In this document: positions 14,165 through 24,428 of the stretch, in pieces
Layout of the letters: the number at the start of each line of letters is the position of its first letter
Position numbering within the stretch: the stretch's first letter is position 1
NCBI GenBank assembly: GCA_013396635.1
Contig: WBMW01005529.1
Location: forward strand, 329,573 to 393,572
DNA from: Penelope pileata
Lineage: Eukaryota; Chordata; Aves; Galliformes; Cracidae
Direction: 5' to 3'
DNA length: 64,000 nt
The notes under the pieces: model-generated
Database searches by the model: none
What the model was told of the DNA's origin: nothing
Seen by the model: the letters and a program-made list of their open reading frames with translations, nothing else
Program-made: the position numbers and the translations under genes

Positions 14165-14715
14165 AAGGTTTAAAGGACAGAGGTACAAGGACAAGGACTT
14201 CAGTTCTACATCCTGGCTAGGAATTGCCATTGGTCAGCCACAGACAACAACCAAATACTCGCCCAGCCTCTCACTCATCCCCCTCTCCCATGACGTGAAG
14301 AAAATAGAAGGAAGGTGTGAAAATCTGTGTATCGGGATAATGACAGTTTACTAAAGAAAGCAAAGAAAAAGGAAGTCTTTCATAGCTTCCCATAAGCAGG
14401 CAAATTCCCAACTACTTCATGGGAAGCAGGGCCTCAGCATCCATAACAGTTGCTTGAGGAGGCAAACACCATAGCCATGAATGTCCCCTTTTCTCCTCCT
14501 TTCCCTGTACTTTTATGGTTGAGTTACCTCTTTGGTCACTTTGGGACAGTTGTCCCAGCTATGTCCCCTCCCAACTTCCTGACTGCGCCCATCCTAATCA
14601 CTCGGGGGACCCAGGAGTAAGAGTCACAGCCTTGATGCTGTGCAACTACTGTTCAGCAAAAACGAAAATAATGGTTTGCTATCACTGGAGTTACAGCACA
14701 GGGACCTGCCAGTCT
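14165..14715 (-). mobile_element. Solo LTR of an avian endogenous retrovirus (decayed)
   Basis: The order of conserved blocks matches a widespread avian LTR family, read from low to high coordinates: the GGAATTGCCATTGGTCAGCC block, a GACAGTTTACTAAAGAAAGC block, the GACAGTTGTCCCAGC-TATGTCCCCTCCCAAC block, then CTGTTCAGCAAAAACGAAA near 14650. In that family these blocks lie on the complementary strand, so the LTR is in minus orientation with its U3 start near 14715. No second LTR or retroviral gene is adjacent, so it is a solo LTR. Family identity is from memory of bird repeats, not a search. Ends are approximate. Confidence 0.65.
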
Positions 14716-15296
14716 AAGGGAAAAAAACATCCTCCACTAAAGAAGAAAGCAAGCAATTAAGAAATGTAGCAACAACAACAAAGAGCAACATGGTACTTCT
14801 TGGCATCTGGCCTTTGTGTACTTCCATTATAGCAAAGGATGGTACTGTGCCCCCATCTAGTGCTCCCTGCTTTGATTGGCTTTGCCTTGAGGTTCACACA
14901 AGCAATCTCATGGGTATATGAAGGTGTTTTATTTGCATCACACCAATAGGCAACAGCATTTTAAAAGGCAAATGAAAGATTGCCTGTGATGTCTGCAACC
15001 TAATATATACTTAAAGAGCAGTCACAACAGCACTTGTTACAAAAAGTAGAGATAACTGATCTAATATCTCAGGTACTGGCAGCAATTTCACAGCAGCAGC
15101 AGGAGTGCGATATGCTTATAAACCCCATCATAACATGAACATTCTCCGTCCAAGAATGGTACCTCCTTAGGCTGTGTGTGATGGGCACAATATTTTCTTC
15201 CTTGGGGAAAAACTTACCTGAACTTCTGCATCTCCCAGAACCTGCTCTCATTCTGACAACTCCTTCATAAAACTGTCAGATATGCATGAAACCATG
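14716..15296. other. Unique sequence between LTR and CR1 remnant
   Basis: A minus-strand open frame at 15069-15251 has no splice support. Nothing else is recognised. Confidence 0.4.
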
Positions 15297-15690
15297 AATC
15301 ACTGAATCTGAATAACTGAGATTAGAAAGGACTTGAGATCATTTATTACAGCCCCCCTCCAGTCATACAGAATAAGCTAGACAAAGTTGTCTGGTTCTAT
15401 ATCCACTCAAGTCTTGAGTAGTATCACAGATGAAAACTCCACAACATCTCTGGGTAACCTCAAGTGTTTGACCACTCTCACAGTAAAGTGTCTTCTTGTG
15501 TTCGGATGGAGTTTCTTGGATTTGTTTTTTACTTTGGGCCCAGTGCCTCTTGTCTTGTCAGTGAGCACTACTGAGAAAGTCTGACTCCCTCTTCTCCATT
15601 CCTTCTCATCATGTATTTATGTGCTTGCCCCCAAGCCATCTCACTAGGCTGAACAGTTCAAGTTCTCTGCCTTTCTAGTCATTTAAGAAG
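15297..15690 (-). mobile_element. Old, diverged CR1 3' fragment
   Basis: It reads, on the plus strand, as the complement of a CR1 3' UTR and ORF2 tail. The CACTGAATCTGAATAACTG start stands in for the usual terminal repeat, and the CAGTGCCTCTTGTCTTGTCA block (the ORF2 tail region) and the CTGAACAG block further on match the other CR1 copies in this window. It is much more diverged than they are, so it is an older insertion. Confidence 0.75.
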
Positions 15691-18170
15691 GAGGGAAATG
15701 AAAGACATCTCAATATTAGTCACACAACCACTGGATGTTTTTTATTTGTTTTAAGATATTGATTGAAAAATCTTTTTCTTTACAATACTGTGGAATGAGA
15801 GAGCCAAATGATGCTCTAAACTACTGTTTGCGCAACCTGCTCTACTGTATTCTAACCAACATTTTTTCTCTGCCCATGTTCATGCTCCTAGTAAGTGATT
15901 AAATGTTTTCAACAAAATATGAGTGTGTTTTTGTGTGCATTTTTTTAAGAGATCTGAATCATTTTAGCTATTTTTTGGGGAAACTTCATTCACTTCATCT
16001 TCCTGGCATTTCATTATATTTTATGATCACAAAGTCAACTCTCCAGCAACAAAGTGAAACATGGCTCTTTGAAATAAATGTTGTCATTAACAAGCCATGC
16101 CAGGCGCAGTGACAGATTTGCAGCTGTAACGAATAACATTTCCCACAAAGTTCTGCTGTCTGACAGAAAATCTGTGACATTACTGCAGGCAACAGTGTTG
16201 GAAGCTGAAAGATTGATTGATGCAAGAAGATAATTGAAACCTCAGTACTGTCACATGCATGTCAACCTAACAACCAAGCTACTGCTCTAAGATAACCTTC
16301 ATCATGCAACAGCCTTTCCATGAAGAATCCCCCCTCACACACACTGAAAACATAGAATATTTCTTAGTGTCCATGAGTTACATAATGATAATTTACCTTA
16401 ACTGATTAATTCAGTTTAGGTCTCTAAAACAAAAATTTGCTCCATTGCTTCTGGTATCTCAAATTCCAAGATTCAATTTCAAAGTTGTCAGCAAAATCCA
16501 AGAATGTATAACAGGAGGTAGAGATGCGTTGCAGCAGACCTTTGTCACAGTAAGTGATAGCATCATTGTCATGTCTGAGTGCCTGAAGTTAGACATGATA
16601 ATCAATATTTATTTCTGTCTAGATAAGTGAACTGACTTTCAGAGGCACTGGGATTCTAAAAGCCATTAGTAATTATTATCTATGCAAAAATGCTAAGGTA
16701 TCTAAATGATTTCAATACTGACTTCAGATCACCCTCAAATTTGGTGTCATATGCAAAATTAATTTTGTCAGATTTAAAAATAATAACAATAATCTAAGAT
16801 TCCAGAGGTTTATTTGAACCTGCCCGTAAGGATACTTAAATTAGTTTTCAATTTCTTTTTTTTTTAGTACTCCCAGGACAACTCACAGCAGGTATTTACT
16901 CATTTTAAATAATTTTTCCTCATTCGCACCAACAAGACATGTTTATAAAAATGTTTTCTTTCCAGAAAACATAGAAACAGACTATTAATACAAACTAAAA
17001 AGCCTAATTCAAATTAACTAATTCAAACTAATTCACGTTCTCTTTGGAAAGACAGATGTATGACAGATCCATATGGATGCATTGATGTAGTAGAATCACA
17101 CTGGTATCCAAATAAAAGGACTGAAATGATAAATATAAATCAAAAAGAAATGTAAAAAAAAGAAAGAAAAAAAAGAAGAAGAAGAAGGAAATGTATTCCA
17201 TTCTTTTTTCTGATAGTCTTCCAGCAAATCTCTTAGTTAATATTAAGTGGGAAAAAAAAAAAAAAGCCAACCTAATACTTTTCTTTATATCAAAAACTAA
17301 TTCTCTCAAAAAAATGTGGCATGAAATAATATCGCAGATGTGTTGTACAGATTTTACCCTTCTGATGCTAAATGTAATATATTTTACCATTTATCATGAT
17401 TCTTTTATTTATTTGTCGTTATTCTACGAACAGCTCTGACAGGAACAGGCCTTACCAATGGGTTGAACTGTCAGCCTCTGTTGACGATCTTGCCTGTCTC
17501 TTCCTATTTTTGTCTTTTACTGATTTTCTCTCTAGATATATCTTTCTTCAAGTTCCCCTCAGGTCTTTTTCAATCTCTATTCATTTTTTTTTTCTTTCTC
17601 TTCTCTCTGTGAGCTTTGTTTCAACTGTTCTTACAGTCTGTGGACTGATTCCTGCAGTTCCTAAGCATTTATCATGTTCTCAAAAGCAGCTTTAGTTGAC
17701 TTTACTAGGGGCAGCACAATTTCACCCTGTGGTTATGCACTTTTTCCTATGTCTCTTTTCCATTTTACTTCATTGACTGGAAATTTGATTCTTTTTTTTT
17801 TTTTTTCCCTGCACTTCACTATCTTCTTTCATTCTGTTACCTTTATCCTTTGCTGTCTTTCTGTCTCTCTTCTCCTGACGGAGGAAGAGAAGAGTGAATT
17901 GGGAAGCAGTTTTTTGTTTGGGTACGGCCTCTAAGAGCCAGAGATAAATACTGACTTTACTCAGAAAAGTATTAGGAGCCATATAGAAATTTATTTCAAT
18001 GTCGTTTTCCTACTTTCTGACATCAAAAGCAGATCAGCCATTAAAATATGCAGTAAATTATGCACTGTGGTTTTTCTTGTTTTTATTTTCTTCTTTTTTA
18101 CATTTTTAAAATTTCGTTACTTGTTGTTTGCTCAAATTCTTATATTACAAGTAGAGATTTCAATCTGTAG
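15691..18170. other. Unique AT-rich sequence with homopurine/homopyrimidine tracts
   Basis: A-rich and GAA-rich tracts at 17153-17190 and 17250-17266, and T-rich tracts at 17581-17600 and 17790-17807, create long spurious open frames on both strands. No gene is supported. Confidence 0.5.
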
Positions 18171-19536
18171 TCACAGAATCATAAGAGTTGTAGGGGACCT
18201 GTGGAGATCATTTAGTACAACTCCCCCACTAAAGCATGTTCCCTGCAGTAGGTTGCACAGGAGAGTGTCCAGGCTGGTCTTGAATATCTTCAGAGAAGGA
18301 GATTCCACGGTCTCTCTGGGCAGCCTGTTCCAGTGCTCCATCATACTCAAAGAAGTTCTTTCTCATTTTCATATGGAACTTCCTGTGTTCCAGTTCGTGC
18401 CCATTGTCTCTTGTCCTGCCACAGACCACTAACAAGAAGAGCCTGGCCCCATCCTCTTGACAACCATCCTTTAGATATTTACAAATCTTGGTAAGATTTC
18501 CTCTCCGTCTTCTCCAGGCTAAACAGCCCCAGATCTCTCAGGTTTTCCTCATGAGATGCTCCAGGCCCCTCATCATCTTTGTGGCCCTTTGCTGGACATT
18601 CTCTAGTAATTCCCTGTCTTTCTTCAACTCTGGGGCCCAGAACTGGACACAGTACTGCAGATGTGGCCTCAACAGGGCAGAGTAGAGGGGGAGGAGAACC
18701 TCCCTTAACTTGCTGGCCATCCTCTTTTTAATGCACCCTGGGATACCATCGGCCTTCTTGGCTGCAAGGGCATGCTGCTGGCTCATGTTCAACCTCCTGT
18801 CCATCAGGACGCTTCTATCCTTCTCTGCAGAGCTTGTTTACAGTAAGTCAGTCCCTAACCTGTACGAAGTTATTCCTCCTCAAGTGTTGCCCTTGTTGAA
18901 CATCATAAGGTTCTTCTCCACCCAACTCTCCAGCTCACCCAGATCTTGTTGAACGGTAGCACAGCCTTCTGGTGTGTCAGCCACTCCTCCCAGCTTTGTA
19001 TCATCAGCAAACTTGCTGAGGGTGCACTCTGTCTCTTCATCCAGATCATTGATGAAGATGTTGAACAAGACCTGATGGAGTGCTGACCCCTGGGCAACAC
19101 TGCTAGCAGCAGGCCTCCAGCTACACTCTACACCACTGATCACAGCCTTTCAAGCTCTACCAGTCATCCATTTCTCAACCCACCTCACTGTTCACTCATC
19201 TAACCCACACTTCCTCAGCTTACCTATGAGGACATTATGAGAGATAGTGTCAAAAGCCTTGCTTAAATCAAGGCAGACATCATCCACTGCTCTCATCATC
19301 ATCATCATCATCACTACCATCATCTCCCCAGCCAGTCATGACGTCATGACATCATAGATGGCTACCAGATTGGTCAAGCATGATTTCCCTTTGGTGAATC
19401 CATGTTGACTGCTCCTGATAACCTTCTTTTCTTCCACTTGCTTGGAGATGACATCCAGAATAAGATTTTCTATTACCTTCCCAGGGACAGAAGAGAGGAT
19501 GAATGATTCATTTTGGATCTGTCTAGATTTCATTTT
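18171..19536 (-). mobile_element. CR1 LINE, 5'-truncated, about 1.37 kb
   Basis: The 3' end is at low coordinates (TCACAGAATCATAAGAGTTG). On the minus strand the ORF2 reverse transcriptase is readable in pieces. At 19336-19533 there is a fragment with SSQHGFTKGKSCLTNL, an RT fingers/palm motif. At 18880-19143 there is a piece with the catalytic KFADDTKLGG motif intact. At 18538-18804 there is the C-terminal region. Stops and frameshifts separate them. A CAT-repeat at 19294-19312 has expanded inside the element. Confidence 0.94.
19294..19312. repeat. (CAT)n inside CR1
   Basis: Six tandem CAT triplets within the CR1 copy, absent from the other CR1 copies in this window. Confidence 0.85.
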
Positions 19537-20926
19537 ATATAGTATATTTTAGTTCATATTCAAGTAAAAATCTCCCTAAACAAAATTTTAATTTAACTAA
19601 ATTTAAAGATGAGAATTTAAATTAAAAAAAAATCTTTTTAGATCAAATATTCATTCAGTAATTTTACATTCCTATGATTTTTTTCTGGAGTTTCTGTATT
19701 TCAGAAAACTGTCAGAAATTTTTACAAACAATCTGAGTTAACTCAGTTTAATAAATATACAAAAAATATACATATCATATTTCTAAATAATATAACTGAC
19801 TACATAGTAGAATAGTCCTTAGAAAAACTCATTTTATAATGTGTTCCTGTTAAAGAGGAAAAGCTATGAAAAGGTGAGAATCTCTCCCTTTGCCTTCCTG
19901 CAAAGAATCTGGTTTGACCCCATTCTCTGCATTCCCCTTACTCTTCAAGTGATTACTCAAATCTTCCACCATCTGCTCCTTGCTAGACCTCAAACAGGTA
20001 AAAACCAGACAGCTTTTCTAGAACCAAACCATAAAATGCTAAATGCCGCAAGAGACATAAAGTTCTTCTACAAAAAATGCAATGATATATAAAAAGTAAC
20101 ACAATAAATAAATAAATAAGTTGTAGCTCTGCTACAAATTAACTCTTAATGCCATTAGTGTAACGAAGCATAAGGTCAAAGGAAAGGAAAAGGGATTTTA
20201 AATTAGTATTTTCAATGTGATGATGGAAACACTGCTGAGACTCCTAATCTGCTCATGCTGACAGACCCATTATCTGCAATTATTCTTTATTCAAGTGTAA
20301 ACCGCCATTATGCATGGAGCTGTTGGTACTGTAATAAAAATTTTAAAAAGCTCTGTACTGTAAGAAGTAGCTGACTTCACAAAGCTACAAGAGCCTACTG
20401 TGAAAATATTTCCTTCCATTTGACATCATAACTTGGCTTGTATTCTTTCCTTTTCAAGAAATGAAAATTAATTATTTGAGGTCTCTATTTGAGTTAAATT
20501 TACAAGAAGAGGTCTTTTTAATGAAATAAAATAAAGAAGAAAAGTACAAAACGAAAAGCCTTATTCCTGTCATACATGTGCACCTGATCTGCTGTAGGCA
20601 GGGTGAGAGATTGATCTGGGAGTGCTTTCATTTCTGCTCTACACGGCGGCAGTGAATTGGTTGCTCATTGCAGGTAACGATGTCGTTGTGGAAAATGGAT
20701 AGAGATGCATGGTGGCTTTCCTTGTAGGATGATCTGACAGGTGCTGGCAAGGGCTGCACAAGCAGCAGGATTCTCTAGATGGTATTAGAGAAAAATACAT
20801 AGAAAAGCAGAATGCAAAAGAAAAATTGCAATGGCTGCAATGTGATCCATAATACACAAACCTGGCTAGACTACCCTTTTGCTCCAGAAAGAGATTATTA
20901 GCTGCATGTGATAGGACTTTAAAATA
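19537..20926. other. Unique AT-rich sequence
   Basis: A short (AATA)n run lies at about 20102-20119. Nothing else is recognised. Confidence 0.45.
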
Positions 20927-21034
20927 CCAGGGCTGCTCTCTAAGTGATACCTTCTATTTTTTTATGTTACCCCATGATGTCAGAGGCGGTTGTTGATGGT
21001 ATGGCAGTAGAGGTTGAACCTTCCCACCAACATT

Positions 21035-21179
21035 GTCCCTAGTGCTGTTCAAGAAGCGTCCAGATGAGCTGCTAAGGGATATGATTTAGTAGCTTAGTGG
21101 GTAGTGATGGTGATAGGAGAACAGTTGGACTAGATGATCTTGAGGATCCTTTCCAACCTAGTGTTTCTATGATTCTATG
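21035..21179 (+). mobile_element. CR1 3' end inserted in mariner
   Basis: It ends with the CR1 signature CCTTTCCAACCTAGTG then TTCTATGATTCTATG. The two flanks carry the same hexamer, AACATT (21029-21034 and 21180-21185). The uninterrupted mariner copies read straight through the corresponding position, so this is a clean insertion with a 6-bp target duplication. Confidence 0.85.
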
Positions 21180-21275
21180 AACATTCCATTCCATTTTGTT
21201 GCCATGCAACAGATGGCAACAGAAGGGCAGTCTGACCAATGGTGTCTGACATGGAAGTGTGGATAGAGCAAAGCT

Positions 21276-22070
21276 GTGGACTTGCATTCCTCCATGTGGA
21301 AAAAATTGCACCCATTAACACTTGCTGAATGTAAATGGAGACCAAACAGTGGATGTGAGCACAGTGAGGTGTGTTTCAGCTGTGGTGACAGCAAAATGAA
21401 ACAGAAGCCACATTCCAGACAGCCATGCACAGCTGTCATGCCACAAAATGAAGAGCATCTTGATCACCTCATCCATGTGAATCAGTGGATTACAACTATG
21501 GAACTGTGTACAGAACTGAATATCAGCTTCAATGCAGTGGAAATGGTAGTGGCAATGTTGGAATATTGCAAGTTTTGCAGCAGGTGGGTCGCACAGATGT
21601 TCACACAGGAACAGAAAGAACACCGTATGCAAGCTTATCAGGACCTGTTCAACCAATACAAAGCTGACCACATTATTATCAGTGACAAGACGTGGTGTCA
21701 CCACTGCGAGCTGGAGTCAATATGGCAGTCCATGGAGTGGCGATATGTGAATTCCTCATCAAAGAAAAAGTTCAAGATGCAGCCTTCAGCAGGTAAAATG
21801 ACGTGCACTGCCTTTTTGGATAGGAAAGGGGTTATCCTTCTGAATTTCCTGGAACTCAGAGAAACCATCATCTCTGACTGCTATATCACAATGCTGACTA
21901 AGCTGAAGGCTAGAACTTCCAGAGTCAGGCCAAAGAAGACAACCTTTCTCTTGCAACACCATAATGCCAGTGGAGCACGGAGCACATTGTTAATCTTGGC
22001 TATGCTGTCTTACTACACTGACTACATAGTCCGAATTTGGCACCTTCTGACTTCCATCCATTTGGGCTGA
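21276..22070 (+). pseudogene. Degenerate mariner transposase
   Basis: The 264-codon open frame is out of the true frame at its N terminus. It becomes homologous to mariner transposase from about residue 30 (VCFSCGDSK) through the linker and catalytic core. The first catalytic aspartate is present in IISDKTW, the position of the conserved GDExW motif. The second, normally in an HDNARPH-type motif, is changed: LLQHHNASG has histidine. The third region is in another frame (around 22040-22070) and reads SPNLAPSD, asparagine replacing aspartate. The helix-turn-helix region upstream is broken by a short deletion near 21310-21335. The enzyme would be inactive. Confidence 0.85.
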
Positions 22071-22334
22071 TGAAAGATGAACTGTGCAACATTTCCCTAG
22101 CAAGAACACCATCATAGCAGCTGTGAAACTCTGGTCATCTCCCCTGGTGCAGATTTTTAAAAGCATGATGTGCTCTTGTTTATCACTGGTGAGAATGCAT
22201 AGCTAATGGTGGTGACTATGTTGAAAAAGAGTGTTTTGTAGCTGAGACTTTGCTCTATCAACTAGTGTTACTGTGCTCTTTGTATCTGCTGTAGTCGAAA
22301 TAAATAGGAAGCATTACTTTCGGAGCAACCCCCA

Positions 22335-24037
22335 TATAAGGAATTGCATGGAGGTGAACAGGATTTAGGGTGAAAAGTACAGTGTATTTTTCTATATCAC
22401 CACAGAGAAATTACAAGAAAGCAAATGAAGTTATCAGACAAATGGTTTTAAAACTCAGGAAGGATCTGCTCCCCTGTTAGTACATCCCCTTCTAAACCTT
22501 CTCTCTGGACTTCCTTTAAGGAAGTAAAACACATGCAAGTGAAGACTTACTCCTGACAGCTGAGGAACATGTCCAATCATTTTTGCAGATTGATGATATG
22601 GTATTCATCACCAATGAATTCGACTGTACTGTTATCGAAAAAACTGAAGTTTTTCATTGTTTTTTTATGTGGTATCTGTGGCAGGGTTATTCGTATCATC
22701 ACTACTGCACATTACTGAAAATCAGTCCTAAATTAATAGTGCTTGATTTTAAAATAATGGATTCACAGACAGTGAAAGATTTGGATGACAACGTATTAGG
22801 GCATTCAAAAATTAATGAATACATTATTAGGAAAAAGGACTGTTAAATGCTGACAAACACACTGAGAGTGATAACAAGTAATTGAGGAAATCCATACATT
22901 GCAGATGTCAGGGGCTGGAAATGACATTTAGGAGTGCGTCCATTTGTAGCTGTTCTGCTGTTGTATTCTCTCCTCAGGCAGCCACCTCCAGCCAGCATTA
23001 GTAGAATGTCCGACCACAACTGCTCTTACGAGCTGTCTTTACAGCCAACAACCCCATTAAAAAGCATTTAGGGACAGTTGGAATATTTCTTGTGAAATTT
23101 ATCCACTGGTGTAACAGGCATAGTTTGCTGTGTGGGTTTACTTTCTGCCTTGCTGTTGCATGTCAGCATGCATTTTCCAGGGCTATGGGGTCAAAGGCCC
23201 TCAGCTGGTGCGTAGTGAGTGGAACATGCAATTTTCCACTATGGCAGGAGCAGGGCTTGCTGGTGAGTGCTCCTCTCCTCAGGTGGTCATGCTAGTGAAT
23301 TCCTGGAGCTGCTTAGCATTTTAAGCAGCTTATATTAACTATCTCATCTTTGACTTTCCTGTGAAACACAGAGATAAGCACCAATAAGAACATTAAGGAA
23401 GTATAAAAATCATCCCAATGTAGAATTGTTCACCAGCAGTAAATGGATCTAGGCATGATTCTTGAAAATAAAAGTCATATATGTTCCAGAGTATAAAACA
23501 GGCACAGAGGTAGAGAGAAGTGTAAATAATGTCAGAAAAAACTTCTACGTATAGCATACAACTTCTGATCTCATGATCAGAATGATCATGATACTCTGCC
23601 TTGGCTTTAATATTCCTTGTCTATCACAGCAACATTATTGCATTTTTAAATCTGAACTCAAATCCTATAATAACTTATTAGACACAGACTTCCTCCCTGA
23701 TATCAGAGTGATCCTGTCTGAGCAGAAGTCTAGCTTCTATCATGGGTATTATGTTAATATATATTGCATTAAAACTGATACAGGTAAAAGGATTATAAGC
23801 AAGCTCTGGAAAAATTAATAAATCAAAGAAGCAAGGCTGCCATTTACCCTGTCCTAATTCCAGCTTTATAGGGACAGTTTTAAAATTCACAGTCTGAAGA
23901 CATAGCTTTTCCCTGATTTTAGCCTTATTTAGCCTGCAGGAAAGGTGAAAATACTGAAGGGGAGGCCACCTCTTAGGCCTCACTGCTGGCAGCACCAAGC
24001 AGCAAAACCTTTCCAGCTACAGAGAGGCCCTGAGACG
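22335..24037. other. Sequence downstream of the spliced gene's stop codon
   Basis: The part adjoining 24037 is probably the 3' UTR of the minus-strand gene. A minus-strand ATTAAA lies at 23606-23611. The rest is unique AT-rich DNA with unsupported frames at 22583-22846 and 23092-23324. Confidence 0.35.
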
Positions 24038-24279
24038 TCACTGCCAGGGGAATGGCACTCGTACATACACAGTTTGTCCCTCAGGTGAAAGCAGTGCAGA
24101 AATGATGTGGGCTTCATGCAGGTGTTGTCTCTGAAGAGCCCGATTTGCCAGCATCGAGAAGTCTTGCCCAAGCTGCTTATAACTAAAATACGGGTATATT
24201 TTCACCAAGTCAGCAGAAACCTCATCCAGGAGCCCAAGGCAGCCAATTTTCTCTGCCAGATTCAAGTACATTGGAGGCA
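24038..24279 (-). CDS. Terminal coding exon of the spliced minus-strand gene
   Basis: The acceptor ends ATTCTTTAG; 79 codons then run to a TGA. The sequence begins PPMYLNLAEKIGCLGLLDEV, continues SADLVKIYPYFSYKQLGQDF and ends TVYVRVPFPWQ. This is the most obviously coding segment in the first half of the window: no low-complexity stretch, a well-mixed composition, and open to a stop with 3' sequence beyond. The frame starts in phase 1, matching the exon at 28393-28434. No family is recognised. A 3' UTR should extend toward lower coordinates, possibly to about 23.6 kb. Confidence 0.72.
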
Positions 24280-24354
24280 CTAAAGAATTTCAATGAAATA
24301 GAACTAAGACAGATTTAATGAGTGAAGGAACATACCCTTTTCTAATCATGTTTC

Positions 24355-24428
24355 CAAAAAAAAAATCACCAAAAAAACCCAGACAAAAACAAAACAAAAC
24401 AGAACAGAACAAAAAGAAAGAAAGAAAC
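24355..24428. repeat. A-rich (AAAAC/GAAA) low-complexity tract
   Basis: Poly-A followed by AAAAC and GAAAGAAA repeats. Confidence 0.85.

Larger units (their letters stand above)
20927..22334 (+). mobile_element. Full-length mariner element, defective, with nested CR1
   Basis: The element is bounded by TA on both sides (20925-20926 and 22335-22336). Inverted termini are CCAGGGCTGCTC at the left and GGAGCAACCCCCA at the right. Removing the nested CR1 and its target repeat leaves about 1257 bp, the usual mariner length. The transposase frame (21276-22070) is described separately. The terminal and N-terminal sequence matches the three other mariner copies in this window. Known for the family: Tc1/mariner elements insert at TA and encode a D,D34D transposase. 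Confidence 0.92.

Noticed and set aside
17028..17695. Several long open frames on both strands
   Set aside because: They arise from poly-A, GAA-rich and T-rich tracts, and the translations are low-complexity K/F/L/S runs.
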